From: Tetracentron sinense
Lineage: Eukaryota; Streptophyta; Magnoliopsida; Trochodendrales; Trochodendraceae
Direction: 5' to 3'
Assembly (NCBI GenBank): GCA_015143295.1
Contig: CM026563.1
Location: 5,518,001 to 5,582,000 of the forward strand
Length of the DNA stretch: 64,000 nt
The first letter of the stretch is position 1. Each line of letters opens with the position of its first letter. Positions 12,701 to 21,879 of the stretch are shown piece after piece. Made by a program: the position numbers and the translations under genes. The notes under the pieces are model-generated. The model searched no databases. It saw only the letters and a program-made list of their open reading frames with translations, and had not been told where the DNA came from.

Positions 12701-15700
12701 CCTACGTCCAACCCTCCAAGCTCTCTCGGTTTTGCTTTTCTTTGGGAACACCCAACTCAACTTAACACAGGGGACTTGTGCATTAAGGTTTGTATTGTGG
12801 CCAAATTCATCTTCACCACCAACCATGGTTCAAAACATCGGTATCGGATGGAGTAACAGTAAGGCGAGCGTAAAAAAGATATGATAAGAAACGCTTCGAT
12901 ATGCGAGAAAAAACTTTGATACCTTGCATAAAACTTCTTATAATGCAAAAATTAAGTTGATAACAAACTAAATGAAGTACCTCATTTTGATAAACATGTA
13001 TGAAAACACAAACCATAGTCACGTAGCTATGTATAGACAATACCATCTAAATATGAAAATTAAGTTAAAAACAAACTAAATGAAGTACCTCGTGCTGATA
13101 AACAGGTATGAAAACCCAAACCATAGTCACTTAGCTATGTATAGGCAATATCATCTAAATATGAAAACCCTAAATTCAATGAAATATATAAGAAAATATT
13201 GATTTTACAACCATAAAGTATTGGCAAAATGATACAACCTTAATACCACATCGAACACTGTGGGCTCTGAAAATGAAGAGTGGTAAATGGTAAATATGCC
13301 AAACATGATTACAATATTGTGGCCAATTCATATAAGCGTGATATGTGGTCTGGTATATCTGTTGTTGACTGGCATCTAGAGCATACACTATCGCGGTCAG
13401 GTACAAACCTGAAAACTGTATACTCTGTCCATTATTTTCACTCAATGTCTAGGACTGAGAATATGTACATAAGCTCTAGATGAGTGGGATTGGGCATTCG
13501 ATTTTTTTAATATAAAAAAATGATGAAAAATTGTCGTTTCTCATAGAAAAAGTTTTTGATTTTTTAAAAACAGTATCATACAATATGTTTGATTATTTAA
13601 AACAGAGTTGAAAACGTGATGTATTGAAGTGTATCGAAAGGGTACCAGACGTATCGGAAAGGATATAGAGCGTATTGGACTGATAAGCTTGATAGTTGAT
13701 ACCCTTTCGATACCTTGGAATAATTCTAGGTACCCGTGCAGGTGTATCAAAATCAAATACCTCAAAAACCGACATGTATTGGACCGATACGTATCAATTT
13801 TTAGAGTATGCCACCAACATAAGGGTTTCTCCAGCTATAAGAGGTTCCGAAGAAAGTAAGAGAGCATTGAGACTGTTTCTATCAGTTAGTTATTTGATAA
13901 TAGAAGTGGGTCTAGGATTATAAATTGATGGAATATCTATCAAGTGCATGATTTTGTGATTAAATCATATTGATAATGTTTAACAAACAATGACATATCA
14001 TATATTTCACTTAACAAACCATTAAACACCACATATTTCACTTAAACCTGAATTGTTATCTTATTTAATTATAAGTGATAGGTGACATGCTATTTTTTGG
14101 ATATATTTTCTAATTATTAATAAATCAAATTACTGATATTTAGTTTTCTTAATGAAACATTCGGCTAGGGGGATTGGACAAGCAAGCTTTCTTCTATGTG
14201 CAAATTGTGTTAGAGCCAAAAGGGTTCCATGTGTTGTCATCAACTCTCCTCAAGTGATAAATTTCAGCCCAGTATTTTTTTTTTTGATCGGTAAACGCAA
14301 TTTATTAAAGCAAAAAAAAGGCTACAGATTCACAAAAAGTGAATCAGCACGAAAAACAGACAAGAAAACAAAAAACGAAGAACAACTTGCAAGCAACCAA
14401 GCAGCTACCAAACCAAGCCCAACAAAACGACCCTTTCTGATACTATGAAATCAGAGCATCGAAGTCTATCAGTCTGGCACGTGGCATAATGAGGCATCTT
14501 TTCTCACTTTCTGTTCAGAAAATTAAAATTTCAATGGCTGTTGTTCATAGGGTAGAAATCCAATATCCAATAGTGTATAGTGCGAGGTGAACAAGAGTTT
14601 TCTACAGGTGGCAAATCCAGATGGTCACCCATCAAATGGACTGTCTGGATTGGTTATGTGTCCATTGTTGGGAAAACGGGTAGAAAGTAGAGGACATCTA
14701 GAGGATTCAAAAAATAAGAGAAATTAACAATCAAGAGAGAGAGAAAGAGACTGAGAAAGTCCTAGGATCAAAATTGGGGGAAGTATTTCACTAGTGAAGA
14801 GGTCGGGAAATTAAATTCGTTGCGGATTTGAAGTTAAACCCTCCTTTCAACCCTCAAAATATGACAATTAAAGGAAATTACTAAGAGGCAACCCCGAATA
14901 TAATATACACCTTGGATACAAATCCAATGCTACAAACAATGATCACTAGCCCCATTACAGAGTCCAATGCACTTGATTACCTCCTGCAGATAAAAGTGAT
15001 TGGTTAGAAAGGTCGATTGCCAAAGAGGAGATTCTCAAAGTGACTGATGGGCTAGGGGGAGACAAAGCCTGAGGTCCTGACAGTTCCATCACCTTCAATA
15101 AGAAGTATCGGAGTGTGACTGGGAGGGACTTTGTGGAAGTGGTGGAAGAGTTCAAAAAGGAAGCAACCTTCAACACAGTATTACAAATCTCATTCTCGGT
15201 TTTTATCAGCCAGAGTTTTTCTCGGGAGATTTTCAGATATGAATTTTTTCGAGTATTTCTCGCCTAAATCTCGGGAATGATTAAAAAAATATATTAAAAT
15301 TACAAGTAATAGTAATAAATATCATCAAGTTATAAATTCCTAAAACCAACAACATTGCATATTCTTCTTGATACTTTTAAAATCTCGGTTAAATTTCGGC
15401 TAAATCTCGTGATATATACAGGATAAAAAGAGAAAATTATATTTCTCGCAAGATTTTTTAAATATTGCGATAAAAACGGAGTTTTAAACTTTAAATGTTT
15501 TTCTCGGTTTTTCTCGGGAGAAATTGGGTATTTCTCGGGAGATTTGTAACAGTGACATAGAGACAAATTGCACCTTTATATCCTTGATTCCAAAGAAAGG
15601 AAACTGAAGGTATAACCAACTTTCATCCTATCAGTCTAGTAAAAAGCGTTTATGAATCATTGTCAAGGTAATTGCTTCTAGGTTGAAGAATTATCGGTAT

Positions 15701-18700
15701 GATAAAAAGTGTATAAAATCATCACCACGGTTATTGCTTCTTGGTTGAAAGAAGTTAATGAATTATTAGTTTCTCCAACTCAAGGTGCGTTAGACAAATT
15801 TTGGATGGATTCTCATGGATAAGGAATGTTTGGGATACGAGGATTTGCAAATGAAGTTAAGGACTTGTTTATAGATATGGAGAAGGCATGTGATCATGTT
15901 AACTAGAATCGGGACTATATGCTTCGGACAATGAGTTTTTTTGGAATTGGATGGAGGGAATGAATGTGAATATGCTATTTCTATGGCTTATTTGTCAATG
16001 CTTATTAATGGCACACCACTGGGTTCTGAAGCCTTAGAAATCTTATGCAAGGTGATCCATTTTTGTCGTTTCTCGACATCATGGTCACTAAGGATCTGAG
16101 TAGACTCTCACCCTATGTTTGGTTGCCAAGAAAATAAGTGAAAACATGGAAAAGAAAAGAAAATGAGATAAAACGCAACTAAGAATTGTATTAGAAATCT
16201 AAAATTTTCTGTTCTTTTCCATGTTTTCACCTATTTTCTCGGCAACAAAACATAGCATTAAGGAAGGGCAAGGAAAGAAACGTGATAGAAGGTTTCTCTG
16301 TTGGCTTTAATGGTCCACTGATATCCTATTTTTATTTTGCTGATGACGCTCTACAATATTTCTCATCTTCAGTTGAGATACCTGAGATGCGTTCTCCAAA
16401 TGCTTTGAAGGTGTCTCGGATCTCCATATAAAATTTAATCAAAGCGAGATTTATATAGTATTGAAACCAAAACCTGGGTTGCTAACTCACTAACCATCAC
16501 GCTTGCCCATGCAACAAAAAAATAAATTCAGAGTGCAAAAAGTTGATGGTATAAGTGAATGGCAGAAAGTCTTATCTTACAAAGTTAACCATTTTCCTTC
16601 CATGTAATCTTGACATGTTGCTTGGTGCTAGCTATTGTTTAAAATATGTGGACCCGGAGGTAGAAAGATTTTGCAGCAAACTTACTTTATAGAAGAAAGC
16701 TATCCATTAAGAGGAGGGATGAACACTTTATATGCAACTCTTTCAAACCTTCTGATCTATTCCGGCTTTGCTGGCAACTAAGCTGGAGAACTTGAAATGG
16801 GCTTCCAATGGAAAGGGAATGAAAATGCTCTGAGATATCATTTGGTAGACTGGGAAACAGTATGCAAGCCCAAAAATGGATGAGGGGTTGGGTTTTAGAT
16901 CTTTCAAGGTTATGAATAAGGCGCTCTTGGAGAAATGGGCCAAATGGCTAGAGGTATGGGATAGTGCCTGAAAACCCTGTGGATGAGGGTGAGAGGTGGT
17001 AAGCTCAAAAGTAGGAATGTGTGAGAAAGTAGATATTCTCAGCTACAGCATGTGGGTTTGAAAGGTATCATGAAGATATAAGACGACTTCCAAAAACAAA
17101 CAAAAATAGTATCAAGTTGGAAGCCGATAACAAGGCGAAGTTCCGTTGAGGATATATGGTGTGGTGAAAATCCTTTTAGACTTGTGTGCCCGGGATTGTA
17201 TAATCTGGCAGAGGAAAAGAATGTTTCAATGGAAAGTTACATCGGGCAGATTTGGAGAAGGGTGGTGTGATCGTCGAAATTTAGAAGAGGTGCAAATAAT
17301 TAAGTGGAGATCATCGCATATTTTGTAAGCTCCAAGGAAAAATTGACACCAAAAAATGAGGAAGGTCATCATATTTGGATCAGGGATCCAAGAGGCAGAT
17401 TCACAGTCATACCATTGCCCTTTCTAATAACCAAATATTATGGACTAGTAACTGACTGTCGATCATTGAATTAGGTTTCAGAAAAAGCCAGTGTGTCTTT
17501 GAAATGACAATATTGAGAACAGACCAAAACCCCACCCTCAAAGGAATGACATGATGATCTATACAGAAAAAGTGAAACCTCGCTACTTCCATACAAAAGC
17601 AGAACCAGGATATCTTGGAAGGTGAGAGGGGAAGGAATTTCCAAGAGAAAGATAGAGTTTTGAAGGTGAGGAAAAGAGGAAGCATGTCGAGTTCCGAGAG
17701 TGTCGGTGATGAACAGACAAAAGAAAAGGTTGGAGAAAGGGTTATTGGGGGAGGACGGTGGTTATTTGTAAGAGATATTTTCGGTTGTGAGAGAGAGAGA
17801 GTTTTAAAGGTGATTGTGAGTTTAGGGATTAGTTTACCATACAATAATATCTCATCCAGTATCCAGGTTTCGCCTTACAGCTGCAACTCAGTTCACTTCA
17901 TCGTATCTCGTGTGAGTCAAAAGCATCTCTAAATCTAAACCAAATATTTGTTTCAACACTCCACCCTTCAAACAAAAGACTGGCAGGAGATCATTCCCTT
18001 AATTACTTAGATGTCAAGATTTAAGGAATATAATAAAAAGTAACAAGCATATGTACGGATTTATTAAGTATCTAGACAAAGTGGATAAGTGTATCAAACA
18101 TCAATAACCGATCATGCAGGCCACTGGAAGCAAAGTTTTCAAGCTCAGACCAAATCTCAACCATAAACGAAGAAAGACGACATTCAATATCCAAACTTCA
18201 ATAAAGTAAGAAATGTATTAACTTGAAGGAATTAAAGAAAAAGAAGATAAATGACAGACCAGCAGTCACCAAGCATCCCAAGGACTGCCCCTAGCTGTGA
18301 ACATAACTCTGAGGTGTTGCCCAAGCTTTCTAACTGCTCTCTTATGTCCTCTGCACAAAGACTAAGTCTTGATTTGGCACTGCCTATATTTTGGGCATGA
18401 AATGCCTGCACATGAAAGAGCCAAGGACTAATTTCACATAGGCAATCCGACAAATGAAAAAAAAGTGTAATTTCTAATTTGGAAAAAAGAAAATCCTCTA
18501 TAAATTAATATGCCAAATCGTTATTTTAGATAATTAATATCAATTGGTGCAAACCAAATCACTAGTATTCCAGTTGACAAAGTTGATGAACTTGTCCATA
18601 TTACATTCCCCATCCAAACTCACCCTCATAGCTTGTTGTATCAAGAAAGCACCCCTCTCCAAAGAAACATCCTCATATATCACTGGTTTGTTTTCACCTG

Positions 18701-19228
18701 CTACTTCCTCTGGATCGGTTTTAGCATGAGGTCTCTTGATTCTAGCATGACCTTCGATAAAGCGATCCACAGTGTTCTGAAGATCCGCGTCAGCCTCAAT
18801 CTTTTCTATGTCAGCTCCACACAACGGACAGTCATTAAAGCGTGAGATGCATGCTCTGGTATAACAAGAAGTGAAAGGCAGTACCAGGTAAACAGTGATA
18901 ATATTTTAGAAATGTAATATAAGCAAACAAAATTAAAATACTAGATATGCTTCTTATCTTCTTACTTGCAGTATTTATGGGAACAAGGCACACATTTGCT
19001 ACTTTCGAAGACAAGCGCTTGGCATATCATGCAGCTAAGGGGACCTAACTTGAACGTATGAGCATCATATCCAAATGGGCACTTTGGAGACACACTGCCA
19101 GAGTCATCAGACTCCTTTTTAAGCTTTCCCTCATGTTCTGCCTGGTGTTTGTTATGGTTTTCACCGGACTTCCTCGGACAGACATCATCAGGGCGGGCCG
19201 CTTTAGCAAACGGACAAACAGATGTCAT
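719..19228 (-). CDS. NCA1: NCA1-like catalase chaperone (RING finger plus TPR-like repeats), complete, 7 exons
   Basis: Coding exons in transcript order: 18966-19228, 18624-18855, 18260-18405, 11016-11103, 10747-10893, 866-1015, 719-784. All junctions are GT-AG and phases close, giving 363 aa ending in TAA. The start is the ATG at 19228 (MTSVCPFAKAARPDD). The upstream in-frame codons are TTG, ATC and AAG, with no earlier ATG in view. Two CPF motifs (residues 5-7 and 50-52) precede a C3HC4 RING: C66, C69, C82, H84, C87, C90, C97, C100. From about residue 165 comes a helical TPR-like region containing SQLGAVLGMLGDC, VTHTLSVSLNKIGDLKYYDG and ILDVAVSLAKVAD. This order and these motifs match plant NCA1, which is known to bind and help fold catalase and so controls catalase activity under stress; Arabidopsis NCA1 is slightly longer as I recall. 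Introns 3 (7.2 kb) and 5 (9.7 kb) are swollen by transposons. No lesion was seen in the coding exons. Confidence 0.93.
1035..5847 (+). mobile_element. Ty1/Copia LTR retrotransposon fossil, broken, 3' LTR not seen
   Basis: A short 5' LTR (about 1035-1205) opens with TGTTGAGATATATTA and is followed by a primer-binding-like site at about 1208 resembling the initiator-Met tRNA type. Behind it, in Copia order, come gag with the UBN2 domain and a CCHC-like knuckle (about 1700-2500), protease (about 2770), integrase (about 3200-4100), reverse transcriptase with a YVDD core (about 4500-5250) and RNase H (about 5300-5840). The reading frames are interrupted many times (on the order of tens), so the copy is old and inactive. 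It lies antisense in intron 5 of NCA1. No 3' LTR was found; a LINE tail abuts the RNase H end. Confidence 0.85.
5851..7216 (-). mobile_element. L1-type LINE fragment: C-terminal ORF2 and 3' tail
   Basis: Read on the minus strand, the segment encodes degenerate pieces of plant LINE ORF2 after the RT core: FNKALLGKWFWRFGFE-like, then VWKVELPPNVSFFLW and a zf-RVT-like stretch (LLLHCPFAHKVWGYFL). These match the arrangement in the better preserved LINE at 30.8-32.0 kb. Its 3' end is a T-run on the plus strand at about 5851, read as the poly-A tail. It is 5'-truncated. Similar motifs at about 5836 (GTTGCCAAAAC) and 7221 (GTTGTTCAAAAC) may be a diverged target-site duplication. Several frameshifts and stops are present. 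Confidence 0.75.
6548..6598. repeat. (GGGAGA)n purine microsatellite
   Basis: About seven GAGGGA-type hexamers in a row inside the LINE fragment. On the minus strand they translate as a Pro-Leu run. The run interrupts the LINE coding similarity, so it is a later expansion. Confidence 0.85.
7220..7925. other. Unassigned intronic stretch with AATTATTC-rich repeat and a small duplication
   Basis: This part of NCA1 intron 5 has no recognisable gene. From 7234 to about 7430 it repeats AATTATTCnnGAA-like motifs related to the MITE at 8790-9126, and it opens with AGTAACAAAG like that element's end, so it may be a partial copy. At about 7815-7875 a unit containing CACCGGAGAAGAAGCTAGAT occurs twice in tandem. 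Confidence 0.45.
7934..8695. mobile_element. hAT-type non-autonomous element with 8-bp target duplication
   Basis: The element has 15-bp terminal inverted repeats, CATGGTTGTTAAATC on the left and the complement of CAAGGTTGTTAAATC on the right, with one mismatch. Perfect 8-bp direct repeats CCAAAGAG flank it at 7926-7933 and 8696-8703. The subterminal zones are packed with CGATTC/GAATCG motifs on both sides. The 762-bp interior is AT-rich and has no transposase. An 8-bp duplication is the signature of the hAT superfamily. Confidence 0.88.
8790..9126. mobile_element. MITE with 12-bp TIRs and 10-bp target duplication (Mutator-like size)
   Basis: The ends CATAGTAACAAA and the complement of TATAGTGACAAA pair with two mismatches. 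A perfect direct repeat TACCCATGTT flanks the element at 8780-8789 and 9127-9136. The 337-bp interior is made of repeated GAATTATTC/GAATTTT words and has no coding capacity. A 9-11 bp duplication suits Mutator-like elements; with no transposase the superfamily is inferred. Confidence 0.75.
9770..10620 (+). mobile_element. Internally deleted L1-type LINE (endonuclease start plus 3' end)
   Basis: At 9810-10290 broken frames read like the N-terminal AP-endonuclease of plant LINE ORF2 (ILSLQETKIEEMQ, DKREIEILDSEVGTFSLSV, WVFSGV, GVYGPSN-like). RT is absent. By about 10400 the sequence is 3' UTR-like, ending CTCACCAATTAATACAATTC followed by a short A-rich tail at about 10600. It sits 130 bp upstream (in transcript terms) of NCA1 exon 5, in antisense orientation. 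Confidence 0.65.
11104..12300. other. NCA1 intron 3, proximal part, no recognised element
   Basis: An open frame on the minus strand (11131-11520) ends 28 bp from exon 4. It has no family resemblance that I can name and no supporting splice junction. The rest is AT-rich with no clear repeat ends. Confidence 0.4.
12300..12605. repeat. Imperfect direct duplication, about 175-bp period
   Basis: The block from about 12310 (GACCAAAGATTAACAACCAT, then CCCTCCCTCTCACCAAA, CAACTCCTTTTCCAAAC and a T-run) recurs from about 12490 with the same word order and a second T-run at about 12600. Copies differ at many sites, so the duplication is old. Confidence 0.7.
12606..12823 (+). pseudogene. Possible captured 5' end of a plastid-targeted gene
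   Basis: An ATG frame begins MLSLSSSLAKPIPSSFPHLQ and continues rich in Ser, Leu and Pro with almost no acidic residues, as chloroplast transit peptides are. The frame is not closed by a recognisable mature domain. At 12824 a hAT-like element interrupts the region; beyond it (13819 onward) similar short open stretches continue. It lies antisense inside NCA1 intron 3. This may be a gene fragment carried in by duplication, or a chance frame. The identity of the parent gene is unknown. Confidence 0.35.
12824..13810. mobile_element. hAT-like non-autonomous element with 8-bp target duplication
   Basis: A perfect direct repeat CCACCAAC flanks the element at 12816-12823 and 13811-13818. The left end begins CATGGTTCAAAACATCGGTATCGG-like and the right end, complemented, begins CATACTCTAAAAATTGATACGTATCGG-like; the two agree in outline rather than base by base. 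Between 13600 and 13800 there is a dense field of GTATCGG/CCGATAC words on both strands. No transposase is visible. It carries its own internal 108-bp tandem duplication. Confidence 0.7.
12947..13164. repeat. Tandem duplication, 108-bp unit, two copies
   Basis: The unit starting AATTAAGTT, then AACAAACTAAATGAAGTACC and CAAACCATAGTCAC, occurs at about 12949 and again at about 13057. The copies are roughly 90 percent alike by eye. It lies inside the hAT-like element. Confidence 0.85.
14276..14452 (-). mobile_element. LINE 3' tail fragment
   Basis: On the minus strand the segment reads as a typical plant LINE 3' end: a pyrimidine-rich UTR, then CTTTAATAAATTGCGTTTAC and an A-run (the T-run at about 14276-14286). 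Only the extreme 3' end is present. Confidence 0.55.
15180..15548. mobile_element. MITE with TACAAATCTC terminal inverted repeats, inside a LINE
   Basis: The ends are ATTACAAATCTC and GAGATTTGTA. The interior repeats TCTCGGGAGA and TTTCTCGG words from both ends. The LINE reading on each side resumes across it (ATTTAACAC-side FNT, then IETN.TFISLIPKK), which fixes the insertion. ACAGT at both borders (15175-15179 and 15549-15553) is the clearest target-site duplication. Confidence 0.7.
16113..16255. mobile_element. Foldback MITE, CTATGTTTGGTTGCC family, copy 1
   Basis: About 45 bp at each end pair as an inverted repeat (CTATGTTTGGTTGCCAAGAA at the left; the right end complements it nearly perfectly). 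Total length is 143 bp. It splits the LINE RT frame, and LINE similarity resumes directly after it. A second copy lies at 58681-58800. Confidence 0.85.
17400..18259. other. Rest of NCA1 intron 3, unassigned
   Basis: A 145-codon open frame on the minus strand (17407-17844) and an overlapping plus frame are present. Neither carries a domain I recognise. Splice-type evidence is lacking, and the region follows directly on LINE remains, so it may be further LINE sequence or old intron. Confidence 0.35.
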
Positions 19229-20150
19229 CTTGATCAATAATTCCCTGTTTCAAAAACATATTTTATTAAAAGAAACGTCATTAAAATTAGAATGTACAAT
19301 ACTAATCTTAGCAAGATATTTAGCTACACAGTTTCCATGCAAAAAAAATACATATATTCTCACATAAATTCAAGATCTCATCAATAATGCAAGATCAGCA
19401 CTTATTTATCTCCATCTTGTTATATTAAAATGGGCACTCTGGAGACACACTTCATTGATTTAAAAATAATAATTGATACGTAAAGGTAATTATAATAAAA
19501 GAGGGCCAAGCTTAGATGATACAGGAAAATAGAAAAAGTAAAATCCATTACCTAATAAGAGGGACAGACAAAGTAAAACTGTACAAAACCTATCTGGATT
19601 CCACAAAAAGAGAATCCAGTTAGGTCCAAAAGGGATTCCTAGGTTCTTCAATATCCTAGAAAGCATAGGACCAAAGGTGTAGGAGTCATAAAATCTTCTC
19701 GATCACCGCCTAAGCAGATTTAACCTTCCCATTAGAGACACCTTCATTCCACCAAAAGGAAGCATCTTCCAAATAATTCTACCTTGGCCTCTGAATAAGT
19801 GTAGAGACCATTTCAAAATTAAATCCTTGAATCATCAAGGAATTATACCAAGGAACCCCAAATTGGACAAGAAAATGATTCAAGACTTCCAACACAATCT
19901 TGAACGAAGAAGCTTCACAGATTAATGACTTCCAACATGGGTTACTTCAAAGATTAATAACTTAGCAAGGATATGGTAAAGTATTTAAATCCCCTACATT
20001 GAAGCTCTTGCCTTTGCTCCATTAGAGTCCTCAAAGCCAATCAAACCCAAGAAAAAAACTTTAACACCCCTTATACTTTAGTTTCAATAACAACACTAGC
20101 ATATGATGGGATAAGGTAGTGACAAAGAAGAACAAGACCACTAGTGCCAG
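19229..20150. other. NCA1 upstream region with a possible LINE remnant
   Basis: The NCA1 promoter and 5' UTR must lie just above 19228 on the minus strand, but no clear TATA box or initiator could be fixed. From about 19500 to 20100 the minus strand has long degenerate open stretches ending near an A-rich tract, suggestive of a LINE 3' part but without a diagnostic motif. Confidence 0.35.
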
Positions 20151-21542
20151 ATGGCCCCCCATTTCCACTTGAACCGATATAATATATTTTTCTTTCTTTC
20201 TGTTTTGGGTAAAAAATCTAAAATTTGGTCCGATCTTACACGAGACTTATTACCAAAAATACATGGATATTTACATCATAACTGCCACATGGATACTTTA
20301 GAATATCACTCAAAAGGCTTTACTTTCATTATTCCATACTAGCCAATAACTTCTGATAAATACAATGATGAACCATTATGCAATTGAAAAATTCCCTAGC
20401 TACAGAACTTTTCAATCATTTACAAAATTGTATCCTCTAGTGTTGTCCCTCAAAATCCTGGCATTTCATTGTAATATTTCGTAGAAAATGACATCCTATC
20501 TGTTGCAACCTTGTCCATTAAAATATTTTCCCCCCACTGTTAAATGTTCAAAGATAAGACCAAAAGAAGGATTCTTCAAAAAATACGACCTCTAGAATTA
20601 AATATTTTTTTTAAAACAACCATCAAACTCTATCAACTATACAACGTTAAGAACTCATACAGTTCTAAAATTTTGATTTCATGGGAAATTTCTCATTTTA
20701 AAAAAGAGAAATTTCACAAGATATTTCAAAATTGTGTAATTATCAGTTCGAGGGAATTTTTTGGAAAAATAAGAAAACTTGGAATTTTGTTAGTGAAACT
20801 TGAGGAAATGTTGACCTATACATGAGTACACACTTAGAATTGTAATAAGACAAATTGTGGGGGGCAAAAACTATAAAACTACTAGTTGATAGGCACATAT
20901 GATACTCTGACATCTAAAATTACGTTCATAAATTGTTGCTAAATCTAATAGTCATACAAAATAAGTTTTTTAAAAAACTCAAATAGTACAATCAACAAAT
21001 ACACTAATTATCTGATTTTTATTTTTTATTTTAAGTGAGATATAGTATTCCAATTAAAAATATGAAATAATTTCCTAACTATTAAAAGTTCATGTCCCCC
21101 AAATTTTGAAGTTATATAAAGACTCTTAATGTTTTCCATTTTACTTCTTTAAATTCATAAAAATGGGTTGTAATCAACCCAAAATGAGTAGATCTATTTA
21201 TTTCATGCAAAATCCAGAGATCAAGACCCATTTTTTTGAAAAATCAACGATTTTCAACACTTTTTCTCCAAATTCTGAAAATTGAAAAAGCTTCAAAATT
21301 TTGACAATCTAGGGTTTAAAAAATTGAAATGGATTTATTCTAATGATGATCTACAAGATTTATGTGCTAACCATATTTTTTGAAATTTTATTTTTTAATT
21401 AAAAAATAATCTTTTTAATTAAAATATAGGTGTTGTTTTTCCGTGTATTGCATTTAGTTAAGTATACATAACTTGCATTTGAAACTCTTTAATGATACAT
21501 ATTAATGTTCATGAATTCTTTTTATATAGTTTTCACTTTAAC

Positions 21543-21869
21543 ATGGCGCCAAAGAAAGACAAAGGTCAAGTGACTCGGGCCAAAAAGTGTCTCAAAGATA
21601 AAGGGTGGCAGTATGGGGAGTCTATAGACAGGTCTAGGCATCTTATAAGATGCAAGTACTGTGGATTTATGTCTCAGGGTTGTGAGATCACTCGATTCAA
21701 AGTACATTTGGCGGGTGTAAGAGCAAACATTCACCCATGCCCTGAGTGCCCCCAGGAGATTAGTCTGAGAATGATAATACATCTGAATGAGAAGAAGGCT
21801 GAGAGGGAGCGAGTAGTGGCAGAGAAGGACATGGTGGTGACAATGATGATGGTGATAGCATTTTTCTAG
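21543..21869 (+). pseudogene. hAT transposase N-terminal fragment (BED zinc finger)
   Basis: From the ATG at 21543 the frame reads MAPKKDKGQVTRAKKCLKDK, then GWQYGESIDRSRHLIRCKYC. The CKYC-x-HLAG and following Cys/His pattern is the BED zinc finger that opens plant hAT transposases (W-x-Y, CxxC, TRFKxHLAG). The frame continues to a stop at 21869 with an acidic or basic tail. No dimerisation or catalytic domain follows, because the next 1.6 kb is LTR-like. This is a truncated transposon gene. A domesticated small BED protein is a less likely alternative. Confidence 0.75.
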
Positions 21870-21879
21870 AATTCCATAA

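Larger units (their letters stand above)
14890..17400 (+). mobile_element. L1-type LINE, RT region, broken, with two MITEs inserted
   Basis: Degenerate ORF2 runs in order. RT finger-type sequence comes first (LERSIAKEEILKVTDGLGGDKA; VGRDFVEVVEEFKKEATFNT), then FISLIPKKEG, DMEKACDHV, a FADDALQYF active-site box at about 16345, and the post-RT piece LVDWETVCKPKNGWGVGFRS with MNKALLEKWAKW at 16845-16945. It is interrupted by foldback elements at 15180-15548 and 16113-16255. Many stops and frameshifts show it is dead. It lies antisense in NCA1 intron 3. Confidence 0.82.

Noticed and set aside
17407-17844. 145-codon minus-strand frame in NCA1 intron 3
   Set aside because: No family resemblance and no splice context; probably a chance frame over repeat sequence.
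19226-19237. Start of NCA1 at a codon upstream of ATG 19228
   Set aside because: The upstream codon is TTG; MTSVCPFAK is the family N-terminus.
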